From: Desulfobulbaceae bacterium BRH_c16a
Lineage (GTDB): Bacteria; Desulfobacterota; Desulfobulbia; Desulfobulbales; Desulfocapsaceae
Assembly: GCA_000961725.1 (NCBI GenBank)
Contig: LADS01000054.1
Span: 1 to 59,492 of the forward strand
Reading direction: 5' to 3'
DNA: 59,492 nucleotides
Positions 52,047 through 59,492 of the stretch are shown one piece after another; position 1 is the first letter of the stretch; each line of letters begins with the position of its first letter. Both the position numbers and the translations under genes were made by a program. Below the pieces are notes generated by a model, which was given only the letters and a program-made list of their open reading frames with translations, searched no databases and was not told the DNA's origin.

Positions 52047-53306
52047 TCAGATCCTAAAGTCCGGGTGCAGATCGTCCCAGTGCCGCCGCAGCCTCTTCTT
52101 ATGCTCTTCATCCATTTGCAGACCAGCCAGTGCCTGAGGCCAGAGAGTGCGGGCTTTCTCCAGTGAGTCGGCCAGGTGCGGCCGAATGGCCCGCCAAGGG
52201 ATATCCGCTTTTCCCGCCCAGGCTTGAAAATGAGCTATTGTTGCCGCATACCACTCCTTGCTGCCGCTCAGGTTCAGGGCGAATTTTCGTTCATCGCCTA
52301 TATAGACCATGGTTGTGACAATATCGTAGGCCGGGGCCAACTCAGACGTCACTCTATCCGGATAGATGAGGCTCCAGTTTTTCAAATGGGCATCCCCGTT
52401 GGCCAGCAGAATATTGACCAGCAACCGGCGGGCAAACTGCTGCACGTTGGCAAGGCCACTGCCGGTATAGCGGTAGAGCACCTTGGCGATCTGCTCGTAG
52501 TTGGCGCTGTCGTACTTCTGGTGCGGGTATTTCACCAGCACCTGGGCAAAATCCTCCGTGTGGACGTGCTCCTGCCCCTCACGGTCGAAGCGACGGATGG
52601 CAAAGGCATACCGTTCATCCGGGAGGATGATGGGCGGTAATTTCGCAAGCCTGTCCATCTCGACAAGCCTGATCTCTGGAATATCCACACCTGCCAGTTC
52701 AGCAAGGCGCATTGCAGTGAACTCGTTCAGCGGCACGCTTTTGTGGAGTGTTGAAGGTGTCTTGACGATCCATTCGCCACTTTCTCCCGATTCGCTGATG
52801 TGATAACGGCCATCCTGTTGACGCATGGAGAATTTCATCTGCACCCCTGCCAGTGAAAAATGGTTCGCACCTTCTCCGACTGTGAGAGTGACCGACTCAG
52901 GCTCAGCTTCATCTTGCAGGACGTAGGCAGGAATGGCCTCGACTGCCATTGGCGTGGCAATCAAGGCTCCGGGAAGGTCCCGTCCAAGATAAATGAGAAG
53001 CTGAAATTCATCATCGATATGAACCTTCAGCCCTAGAGCGAACATCTCCCTCAGGGGGCCTTCAGGCAAAAGATTGGAGAGCACCGGGTGAAGGCGCTGC
53101 CGCTTGATCCAGGGCGCGGCGAGCAGTTTTTCCGCATTGGGGAAGTCGGGATGAGTGCTGAGGCTGAAGGTTGGCCGTCTCTTGTTCTCCCGGAACTCCG
53201 GAGCAAAGGTGAGAACATTGCGACCCGATCTGTAGCCGGCTACAAAACCTACCCTGTAGCCGTGCAGGGTAAGTTCAAGGACCCTGACATGCTCTTTTCG
53301 GCTCAA
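52047..53306 (-). CDS. hipA: HipA-family serine/threonine kinase toxin
   Basis: A 419-residue kinase of a type II toxin-antitoxin pair. The N-terminal HipA_N-like region contains HPVLSNLLPEGPLREMF. The kinase core shows the phosphate loop FSLAGVQMKFSM, WIVKTPS, the catalytic loop NILLANGDAHLKNWSL and the metal motif LAPAYDIVTT. The E. coli enzyme phosphorylates glutamyl-tRNA synthetase; the target here is unknown. The start is taken as TTG 53306, overlapping the hipB stop as TTGA, with GGAGGAAGAGGA upstream. A GTG at 53333 would reach further into hipB. Confidence 0.9.
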   Translation of the reverse strand: MSRKEHVRVLELTLHGYRVGFVAGYRSGRNVLTFAPEFRENKRRPTFSLSTHPDFPNAEKLLAAPWIKRQRLHPVLSNLLPEGPLREMFALGLKVHIDDEFQLLIYLGRDLPGALIATPMAVEAIPAYVLQDEAEPESVTLTVGEGANHFSLAGVQMKFSMRQQDGRYHISESGESGEWIVKTPSTLHKSVPLNEFTAMRLAELAGVDIPEIRLVEMDRLAKLPPIILPDERYAFAIRRFDREGQEHVHTEDFAQVLVKYPHQKYDSANYEQIAKVLYRYTGSGLANVQQFARRLLVNILLANGDAHLKNWSLIYPDRVTSELAPAYDIVTTMVYIGDERKFALNLSGSKEWYAATIAHFQAWAGKADIPWRAIRPHLADSLEKARTLWPQALAGLQMDEEHKKRLRRHWDDLHPDFRI

Positions 53307-53614
53307 TCCTCTTCCTCCAGTATACCCTCCCACGGGTCATCGGACAGGGCTCTTTCCTCTGTTACATTTCTACCGGCTGATTCGTTCCTTGCCTTTTCTA
53401 CCAGCAATTCCTTCACGGCAACGAGCTTCTCCTTCGGTATCAGCAGCAGCTCCATACCCAATCCCTTTGCCAGCAGCTCAAGGGTATCAAGACGGGGATT
53501 TCCCTTGGTTTCAAGGCGGTTATACTGCTGCCGTGTCATCCCCGCCTGCAACAGCATATCCTTCTGCCGCAGGCCTAGTTCCTTTCTTCTTTTTTTTAAT
53601 TGTTCGAGTATCAA
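53303..53614 (-). CDS. hipB: HipB-family antitoxin, Xre-type helix-turn-helix
   Basis: A 103-residue repressor-antitoxin. The helix-turn-helix is LGLRQKDMLLQAGMTRQQYNRLE (about 13-36), followed by NPRLDTLELLAKGLGMELLLIP. A flexible acidic C-terminus (DDPWEGILEEED) is typical of the part that inhibits HipA. The only in-frame start is TTG 53614, preceded at 7 nt by GAGAG, so translation may be weak. It overlaps hipA by 4 nt and probably represses its own promoter. Confidence 0.88.
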   Translation of the reverse strand: MILEQLKKRRKELGLRQKDMLLQAGMTRQQYNRLETKGNPRLDTLELLAKGLGMELLLIPKEKLVAVKELLVEKARNESAGRNVTEERALSDDPWEGILEEED

Positions 53615-53706
53615 TGGGCGCTCTCATGAAAAGAAATATGTATGTTTCTTTAAAAAGCCAAAGAATACTATAAATTTCTTTTCAGAGTAATGCAACTTTT
53701 GTGTTG

Positions 53707-55860
53707 CTAAATTCTTCTTTTCCAGCTGTGATATTTTTCCAGCCAGGCCAGCAGCTTTTGTGGGGCATGGGCGCGTTTCCATTCTCCCGCCGCGTATTTA
53801 TTGGCCTCGGCAAGGGTCGGATAGGTATGGATCGTGGCCAGGATCTTGTTGAGGCCGAGACCATGCTTCATCGCCAGTACGAATTCGGCGAGCAGGTCGC
53901 CTGCATGCTCGCCGACGATGGTGACACCGAGGATACGGTCCTTGCCGGGTACGGTGATCACCTTGACAAACCCGCGAGCCGCACTGTCGGCAATGGCCCG
54001 GTCAAGATCGTCGATGCCGTAGCGGGTAACTTCCACGGCGATACCACGCTCGCGGGCTTCCTGTTCATTCAGCCCGACTCGCGCAACCTCGGGATCGATG
54101 AACGTCGTCCAGGGAATAACCGAATAATCTACTCTGAATTTTCTGAATTCCCCGAACAGGGCGTTTACCGCGGCATACCATGCCTGATGGGCAGCGGTGT
54201 GGGTGAACTGAAAAGGCCCTGCCACATCACCTGCGGCAAAAATATTGGGATATAAAGTCTCCAGATATTCGTTGGTCACCACTGTTCGTTCCGTGGCAAT
54301 GCCGAGATCCTCCAGGCCGTAGCCTTGCAGCCTGGCGACCCGGCCGACCGCACAGATGAGGGCATCGAATTCAATCCGGTGCTCCTGGGCCTGGTGCTCG
54401 ACCACAATGAATTTTCGTTCGCCCTCTCTTTCGCAACGCAGTGCCTTATGTCCGGTCATGACATGGACACCGTCTCCCGCAAGAGATGCTTCGGAAATCC
54501 CCGAAACCTCCTCGTCTTCCCGGATGAGAATTCGTGGGGCCATCTCTATCTGCCATACCTGCGAACCCAGCCTGGCAAAGGCCTGGGACAGCTCACAGCC
54601 GATCGGCCCGCCACCCAGTACAACCAACCGCCGGGGCGGCTCATCCAAGGTGGCGAAGGAATCCCACAGGGTGTCGCTGGTAAGGTATCCGACATCATCG
54701 AGGCCGGGCAACGGCGGAACAAATGGCCGGGCACCCGCTGCGATAACGATGGCGCGTGAGGTCAAGCGCCTGGTACCGCCATCATTCTGGGCAACTTCGA
54801 CAGTCCAGGGATCTAAAAGCCTGGCATAGCCGGAAAGAACCTCAACACCAAGACTTGTGTAGCGCTCGATGCTGTCGTGGGGAGCAACGGTGGCGATCAC
54901 CCGGTGAATCCTGGCCATCACTGTGCGAAAACTAAAACTCGGCTCGGCCGCATCAAGGCCGTAGTCGTTGCCATGGCGGATATGGTGGGCAAGTTTCGCA
55001 CTTTTTATCAACGCCTTGCTGGGCACACAACCGTAGTTGAGGCAGTCGCCACCCATTTTCTCCGCTTCAACCAGGGTGACTTTTGCCTTAACCGCCGCAC
55101 CAATATAGGCGCTGACCAATCCCGCCGCGCCGGCACCGATAACAATAAGATTACGGTCGAACGTTGCGGGCCTCGACCATTTCGCATAGACTCGCCGTCT
55201 TTTGAGCCATCCGGCGAATTTCTTGCCGATGAGCGGAAACAACCCTAAAACGGCAAAGGATACCACCAGACCCGGCGATAATATGCCGCTGAGACTGTCG
55301 ATCCGAGCCAATTGCGTTCCCGCATTGACATAGACTATCGTGCCTGCCAGCATGCCGAGCTGGCTGACCCAATAGAATGTCCAGGTCCGAATCGGGGTTA
55401 ATCCCATCACCAGGTTGATAAGGAAAAAAGGAAAAATCGGGATAAGACGCAAAGTAAAGAGATAGAAGGCTCCTTCCTGTTTTATTCCCTTGTTGATTGC
55501 CTGCAGCCGATCGCCAAAACGATTTTGCACACTGTCGCGCAGAATGAAGCGGGCGACAAGAAAAGCAAATGTCGCACCGATCGTTGAGGCAAAAGAAACA
55601 ATCACCACTCCCCAGACAAGACCGAAGAGCGCTCCGGCAGCCAGGGTCAACACCGCACCGCCCGGTAGGGAAAGTGAGGTAACTGCAATGTAAAGGGCAA
55701 AAAAGCTCAAACCGGCCAGGAAAGGAGATCCGTTGCGCCAGCTGTCAAATTGAGCCTGGGCGGCCTTGATTCCTTCCAGAGACAGGTAGCGATCTCCATC
55801 GAAAATCCAGTAAGCAGCTACCGCAACGACTATCAGGAAAACAATTAAAAATTTTTTCAT
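53707..55860 (-). CDS. TVP38/TMEM64 membrane domain fused to a FAD disulfide oxidoreductase
   Basis: A 717-residue fusion. Residues 1-225 are a TVP38/DedA-like (VTT) membrane domain with about five helices (SLPGGAVLTLAAGALFG, RLIPIFPFFLINLVMG). Residues 235-717 are a pyridine nucleotide-disulfide oxidoreductase: VIGAGAAGLVSAYIGA (FAD), redox pair GGDCLNYGCVPSKALIK, VVLGGGPIGCELSQAFARLG (NAD(P)H) and IFAAGDVAGPFQF. It resembles mercuric reductase in the core but lacks the heavy-metal N-domain and the C-terminal Cys pair, so mercury reduction is unlikely. The substrate is unknown. ATG 55860 begins the first helix directly. Confidence 0.85.
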   Translation of the reverse strand: MKKFLIVFLIVVAVAAYWIFDGDRYLSLEGIKAAQAQFDSWRNGSPFLAGLSFFALYIAVTSLSLPGGAVLTLAAGALFGLVWGVVIVSFASTIGATFAFLVARFILRDSVQNRFGDRLQAINKGIKQEGAFYLFTLRLIPIFPFFLINLVMGLTPIRTWTFYWVSQLGMLAGTIVYVNAGTQLARIDSLSGILSPGLVVSFAVLGLFPLIGKKFAGWLKRRRVYAKWSRPATFDRNLIVIGAGAAGLVSAYIGAAVKAKVTLVEAEKMGGDCLNYGCVPSKALIKSAKLAHHIRHGNDYGLDAAEPSFSFRTVMARIHRVIATVAPHDSIERYTSLGVEVLSGYARLLDPWTVEVAQNDGGTRRLTSRAIVIAAGARPFVPPLPGLDDVGYLTSDTLWDSFATLDEPPRRLVVLGGGPIGCELSQAFARLGSQVWQIEMAPRILIREDEEVSGISEASLAGDGVHVMTGHKALRCEREGERKFIVVEHQAQEHRIEFDALICAVGRVARLQGYGLEDLGIATERTVVTNEYLETLYPNIFAAGDVAGPFQFTHTAAHQAWYAAVNALFGEFRKFRVDYSVIPWTTFIDPEVARVGLNEQEARERGIAVEVTRYGIDDLDRAIADSAARGFVKVITVPGKDRILGVTIVGEHAGDLLAEFVLAMKHGLGLNKILATIHTYPTLAEANKYAAGEWKRAHAPQKLLAWLEKYHSWKRRI

Positions 55861-55924
55861 TCTATCTCTCTGGTTGATAAGGTTCCGCATCGTCAGACTT
55901 GCCCTGTGTATCAGTACCCAGGTA

Positions 55925-57469
55925 CTAATGATCGGTAGTATCAATCGGCAGAAGAGTCACCCGGTTACGCCCGTTTTTCTTCGACATGTAGAGACCGCGG
56001 TCGGCAATATCGATAAGCTGTTGCGCGGTAATCCGGTCGTCTTCCGGAGAAAAGAGAACGCCTCCGCTGCTGATGGTTACTTTTATCTGGTTGTTCTGGA
56101 AGACCGTGGTGATTGCGGCGACACAGCGCCTCAACCGTTCGGCAAACACTTTCATCCCCGTCTGGTTGGTTTCGGGGAGGATGACGACAAATTCCTCTCC
56201 CCCGTACCTGGCGACTATGTCACTGGGGCGTATGGCGGCGGAAACGGCGTTTGCCAGATTGATCAGGACTTGATCTCCGGCCGGATGACCGAAGGTGTCA
56301 TTCACATTCTTGAAAAAATCGATATCGAACATGATGAGACAGAGCGGATGATGATACCGTCTGGCACGGCTCAGTTCATTTTTGAGAATTTCCTGAAAAT
56401 AGCGGTGATTGTAGAGATTGGTCAGGCCGTCGCGAAAGGCCAGTTGTTCGAGCCGTGAATTTGCATCATGCAGCTCGCGGGCGAACATCTCCGATTTCTT
56501 TTTTGCCTCAGTCAGCTCAAGCACCAGCTGTTCATAGGTGAGGTTCAGCTTTCCCAGTTCTTCGTTGGCTTCCTGCAGTATCTGCGAATAGGTCTTCATC
56601 TGACCGGGATCGATTTCAAAAATATTGAGAATATCGATGCTTTTCCTGGCGACATCGTCAAGGAGTTCCCATGTCTGTTCCGGGGTTACGGCAAAATACT
56701 CGTGCATTCTGGTCTGCAGTTCCCTGACGTATCCGGAAATTTCGGTGCTGTTGCAGGACGTCGACAGGAGGTTCGCCACATTCAGCACCCGGGAAGTATG
56801 CTGAAACATTTTCGGGGCATTTTCCGGGTCATGATGGAAACGCATCGGCATGGTAATTGTTTCCGGTATGCCCCAGCTCTCCAGCAGGATGTAGCCGAGC
56901 TGCTGGTGGTCGAACCGGAATATTTCCCTTTCCGCCTGGATCAGATCGGTTTCTTTGCCGCTTGTGCGCTTTTTCAGGGCTGCGACATATTCATTCCCTT
57001 TGCAGAGATACAGGGTCAGCACGCCAATGTCCTGAAGAAGGGCGGTGACAAAAATATCATCATCTTTTTTCTGCAACAGTCCCGTCACCAGTTCTGCCGC
57101 CACTGCCGCCGTCACCGACCGTCGCCAGAAGTAGTCAAAATTGAAGAAGACGTTATCTTCACCGCGCATGTCACCGGCGATGACAAAGGAAAGTGCGATA
57201 TTCTTTATGACGTTGGTGCCGAGTATGGACAACGCGCGGCCGATGTTGCCGACTTCCTTGGGCAGAGAATAAAAAGCGGAGTTCGCTATTCGCAGCATTT
57301 TGCCGGTGAGAGCCGGATCTGCGGCAATGATCTTCTCCAGATCTTCCAGGGAACATTCGCGGTTCTGCACGGTCTTGAGAATTTTTACAGCTACAGCAGG
57401 CGGTGAGGGAAGATTGATCTGCTTGCCGATCAATTGCAGCAGGGCATCGTTAGGAATATCTTGGCGCAT
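55925..57469 (-). CDS. HDOD-GGDEF diguanylate cyclase
   Basis: A 514-residue cytoplasmic signalling protein. An HDOD domain (about 15-210: LPSPPAVAVKILKTVQNRE, IIAADPALTGKMLRIANSAFYS) is joined by a coiled coil (about 285-335) to a GGDEF domain (about 340-510). The active site is GGEEF, in RYGGEEFVVILP, with DIDFFKNVNDTFGH for metal binding. An RxxD inhibitory site (RPSD) sits five residues before GGEEF. It should make cyclic-di-GMP under product inhibition, with HDOD as the sensory or scaffold part. It ends 64 nt before the TVP38 fusion gene on the same strand, divergent from glycerate kinase. Confidence 0.92.
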   Translation of the reverse strand: MRQDIPNDALLQLIGKQINLPSPPAVAVKILKTVQNRECSLEDLEKIIAADPALTGKMLRIANSAFYSLPKEVGNIGRALSILGTNVIKNIALSFVIAGDMRGEDNVFFNFDYFWRRSVTAAVAAELVTGLLQKKDDDIFVTALLQDIGVLTLYLCKGNEYVAALKKRTSGKETDLIQAEREIFRFDHQQLGYILLESWGIPETITMPMRFHHDPENAPKMFQHTSRVLNVANLLSTSCNSTEISGYVRELQTRMHEYFAVTPEQTWELLDDVARKSIDILNIFEIDPGQMKTYSQILQEANEELGKLNLTYEQLVLELTEAKKKSEMFARELHDANSRLEQLAFRDGLTNLYNHRYFQEILKNELSRARRYHHPLCLIMFDIDFFKNVNDTFGHPAGDQVLINLANAVSAAIRPSDIVARYGGEEFVVILPETNQTGMKVFAERLRRCVAAITTVFQNNQIKVTISSGGVLFSPEDDRITAQQLIDIADRGLYMSKKNGRNRVTLLPIDTTDH

Positions 57470-57731
57470 GTCTTTTCCTGGTTGATATTCATCATCATGA
57501 ATGCAGGATGCGGCTTCTGCGAAATCGTTTTGTGACGGCAGGAAATTTCGGTTAAATCAGCTTTTAATGTATGTTGGGAGCGTCGTCGGATCCTACTCAT
57601 TTTTGATTATTCTCGCAACATTTTGACAACAGGAGTAACACTACGGATATTGCCGATGAGAACGGTACTCAGGCTCCTGTCACTACATGTGTCCTTTGCC
57701 GGTAAATAATTATCCTTACGGAGAGAATTGC

Positions 57732-58874
57732 ATGCGCATTATAGTTGCCCCCAATGCCTTTAAAGGGAGTCTCTCCGCTACGGAAGCTGCGCAGGCGATG
57801 AAGCGAGGCGTTCTTGCCGCAGCTCACGAGGCGGAGGTCCTGTGTGTGCCGGTGGCCGACGGCGGCGATGGGCTGACCGAGGTGATGGCCCGGGCGCTTT
57901 CGGGAACACTGGTTCAGGTCACAGTCAAAGGGCCGAGGATGGGAGAGCAGGGAGCCCACTTCTGTCTTGCCGCGGGGAGAGATTTCGCGATCGTTGAAAT
58001 GGCCAGGGCAAGCGGTCTCGCTCTGATTCCTGAAGAACTTCGTGATCCGACACAAACCACCACCTACGGCACCGGTGAGCTTATCCGGGCGGCTTTGGAT
58101 GCAGGGGTCCGGCGGATTGTCGTAGGTCTTGGCGGCAGTGCCACCTGTGACGGCGGGATCGGCATGGCTTCGGCCCTTGGATATAGATTTCTTGACCGGC
58201 ATGGCCAAGTGCTGATCCCTGTCGGCGGCTCCCTGCCGCTGGTCGAAAAGATAGATGCAAGCGGACTCGACAGCCGGCTGACTGAGGCAACTATTGAAGG
58301 GATCTGTGATGTCAACAATCCCCTGACCGGTAAAAACGGCGCGTCCTGGGTATACTCCCCGCAAAAAGGGGCAACGCCCGAGCAGGTGAAGATGCTCGAT
58401 GATGGGTTGGACAACCTGGCAGCGGTCATCGAGCGGGATCTTGGCAAGGATATCCGGCTGATGCCGGGCGCGGGAGCGGCCGGCGGCCTTGGCGGCGGGC
58501 TGCACGCGTTTCTCGGGGCGGAATTGAAGAAGGGGATTGATGTGGTTATCGATCTTGTCGGGCTGAAAGATAAAATCCATGGCGCGGATCTGGTTCTGAC
58601 GGCGGAAGGACAGATCGATTTCCAGACCGGATACGATAAAGCCCCGGCAGGGGTGGCTCGCGCAGCCAGAGATGCAGGGGTGCCGTGTATCGCCGTCTGC
58701 GGCAGTGTCGGAGATCGGATCGATGAGTTGTACGAAATCGGCATCACGGCGGTTTTTTCCCTTTGCCGGGGGCCGCAATCCCTTGATTCTGCAATGCGAA
58801 ATGGCGCTTCTCTGCTGGCTCAGGCGGTAGAGCAGGTGGTAAGGGCTTTTGTCGCGGGGAAAAAAGCGTTCTAG
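57732..58874 (+). CDS. Glycerate kinase (GarK/GlxK family)
   Basis: A 380-residue kinase that phosphorylates D-glycerate, probably at O2. It has the GarK/GlxK family order: IIVAPNAFKGSLSATEAAQAMKRG, VADGGDGLTEVM, VGLGGSATCDGGIGMASALGYRFLD, PGAGAAGGLGGGLHAFLGAELKKGI and VLTAEGQIDFQTGYDKAP. GGAGAG at 57719-57724 supports ATG 57732. No other glyoxylate or serine-cycle gene is near, but 2-phosphoglycerate would feed the PEP pool used by PPDK elsewhere in the window. Confidence 0.95.
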   Translation: MRIIVAPNAFKGSLSATEAAQAMKRGVLAAAHEAEVLCVPVADGGDGLTEVMARALSGTLVQVTVKGPRMGEQGAHFCLAAGRDFAIVEMARASGLALIPEELRDPTQTTTYGTGELIRAALDAGVRRIVVGLGGSATCDGGIGMASALGYRFLDRHGQVLIPVGGSLPLVEKIDASGLDSRLTEATIEGICDVNNPLTGKNGASWVYSPQKGATPEQVKMLDDGLDNLAAVIERDLGKDIRLMPGAGAAGGLGGGLHAFLGAELKKGIDVVIDLVGLKDKIHGADLVLTAEGQIDFQTGYDKAPAGVARAARDAGVPCIAVCGSVGDRIDELYEIGITAVFSLCRGPQSLDSAMRNGASLLAQAVEQVVRAFVAGKKAF

Positions 58875-58903
58875 ATATGATGGTTAGCAAGTTGGCGAAA
58901 ATA

Positions 58904-58983
58904 GACCTGCCTTCCTTGCCAACGTGGGTTAAGTTGAAAAAGGCAAATTCAACAACTCAGAGCCAAAATCAAGGAGGCAGGTC
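58904..58983 (+). promoter_or_regulatory. IS110 left-end leader: inverted repeat masking the transposase ribosome site
   Basis: GACCTGCCTTCCTTG (58904-58918) is complementary, with one bulged base, to CAAGGAGGCAGGTC (58970-58983), which contains the Shine-Dalgarno AAGGAGG directly before the ATG. A second stem, GTTGAA (58933-58938) with TTCAAC (58948-58953), is nested inside. Folding would sequester the start and limit transposase translation. A bridge-RNA role is possible for IS110 elements but the segment is short for that. Confidence 0.65.
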
Positions 58984-59492
58984 ATGCAGAAAACAATAAA
59001 GAATATCGGGTTGGATGTCCACAAAAACTCAATCTCAATTGGAATAGCAGATGAGGGACGTGATGGCGAAGTCAGGTATTATGGTAAAATTGATAACGAC
59101 ATGAATCAATTAGACAATGTTATCAGGAAACTCATATCGAACGGGGCTGTTCTTCGGTTTGTCTACGAAGCTGGACCGTGTGGATATGCGATCTATCGCT
59201 ATTTAACCAAGAATGCTATGGATTGTGTTGTTATTGCTCCGTCTAAAATTCCGCAACAAAGTGGTAATCGTATAAAAAATGACAGGCGTGACTGCCTTTC
59301 TTTAGCCAGGTTACATCGGGCAGGTGAGCTTACGCCTGTGTACGTTCCAACTGAGGAAGATGAGGCTTTAAGAGATTTAGTACGAGCCCGAGAAGACGCG
59401 ACTCGTGCAGTTCGCGCAGCGAAGCAGCAACTGGGTGCATTCTTGCTTCGGTACGATATTGTATATTCAGGGAGAACAAAATGGACAAAGGC
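58984..59492 (+). mobile_element. IS110-family transposase, 5' part, cut by the right edge
   Basis: From ATG 58984 the frame is open to the window end and gives 169 residues of an IS110-type DEDD recombinase: IGLDVHKNSISIGIA (first Asp), FVYEAGPCGYAIYRYL (Glu), VVIAPSKIPQQSGNRIKNDRRDCLSLARL (second acidic pair) and EALRDLVRAREDATRAVRAAKQQLGAFLLR. The codon use is more AT-rich (ATT, TTA, GTT) than its neighbours, as expected for an acquired element. The C-terminal serine-containing domain lies beyond the window. IS110 elements use this protein with a structured non-coding RNA to choose targets; that RNA was not identified here. Confidence 0.88.

Noticed and set aside
51073..52137. Plus-strand open frame (354 aa) across the TIGR04282 gene and the hipA end
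   Set aside because: It is antisense to two recognised genes and has no domain signature; the minus-strand reading of 51745-52029 is more protein-like.
53707..55860. Mercuric reductase annotation for the TVP38 fusion
   Set aside because: The CX4C redox pair is present, but the heavy-metal N-domain and C-terminal vicinal cysteines needed for Hg(II) handling are absent.
57669..58778. Minus-strand open frame (369 aa) opposite glycerate kinase
   Set aside because: It is antisense to a textbook glycerate kinase and has no recognisable motifs.
1..59492. CRISPR arrays, rRNA and tRNA genes
   Set aside because: I saw no regularly spaced direct repeats, no tRNA T-loop/acceptor combinations and no rRNA sequence; a covariance-model scan was not possible.

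Overview
The window looks like chromosomal DNA from a Desulfobulbales-like member of the Desulfobacterota. This is inferred from gene content and is not a tested placement. The supports are sigma-54 activators, many PAS/GGDEF/HDOD/MCP signalling proteins, a PPDK together with a PPDK-like protein, the paired TIGR04282/TIGR04283-type glycosyltransferases, a PEP-CTERM protein, and a paired sucrose-phosphate synthase and sucrose synthase. Most genes have moderately GC-rich, uniform codon use. The exceptions are insertion-sequence material at both edges (IS701-like left, IS110 right) and a patchy island at about 43.9-45.5 kb.

Layout. 0-8 kb: edge of an IS701-like transposase, a GAF/sigma-54 activator coupled to a CHASE2 adenylate cyclase, and a convergent FecR-TPR-beta-barrel outer-membrane protein with a small companion gene. 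8-16 kb: fatty acid desaturase, then a tightly overlapping set (receiver protein, PPDK-like phosphotransferase, dual-specificity phosphatase fused to a YkgJ-type cysteine cluster), a chemoreceptor and a quinone oxidoreductase. 16-24 kb: adenine deaminase divergent from PPDK, an ABM protein, a HAD phosphatase, a MaoC-like protein with an apparent internal deletion, a solute-binding protein and a PEP-CTERM protein. 24-26 kb: an IstA-like transposase ORF without its catalytic aspartates, and two small orphan proteins. 26-31 kb: a long leftward run of queC-queD-queE-queF-yciH-ywbE-lysE-adh, headed by a convincing preQ1-I riboswitch.

31-43 kb: PAS protein, convergent sucrose-phosphate synthase and sucrose synthase, DMT and UMF1-type transporters, ClC-CBS-TrkA_C channel, chorismate synthase, and a PflA-like radical SAM protein. 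43.9-45.5 kb: a rearranged island with a repeat of the 3' end of a nearby EamA gene, an apparent RHS remnant, a HAD hydrolase probably truncated at its C-terminus, and a 21-bp perfect palindrome. 45.5-59.5 kb: EamA transporter, SthA-like flavoprotein, Cache chemoreceptor, a TIGR04283/TIGR04282 transferase pair, hipBA with a downstream ORF lacking a normal start, a TVP38-flavoprotein fusion, an HDOD-GGDEF protein, glycerate kinase, and the 5' part of an IS110 transposase whose ribosome-binding site lies in an inverted repeat.

The genes fall into several working units. These are a second-messenger and envelope sensing group; a phosphoryl-transfer switch at 9.3-13.3 kb, the best candidate for an undescribed system; PEP/pyruvate and glycerate metabolism; queuosine supply under preQ1 feedback; and sucrose as an osmolyte or carbon store.
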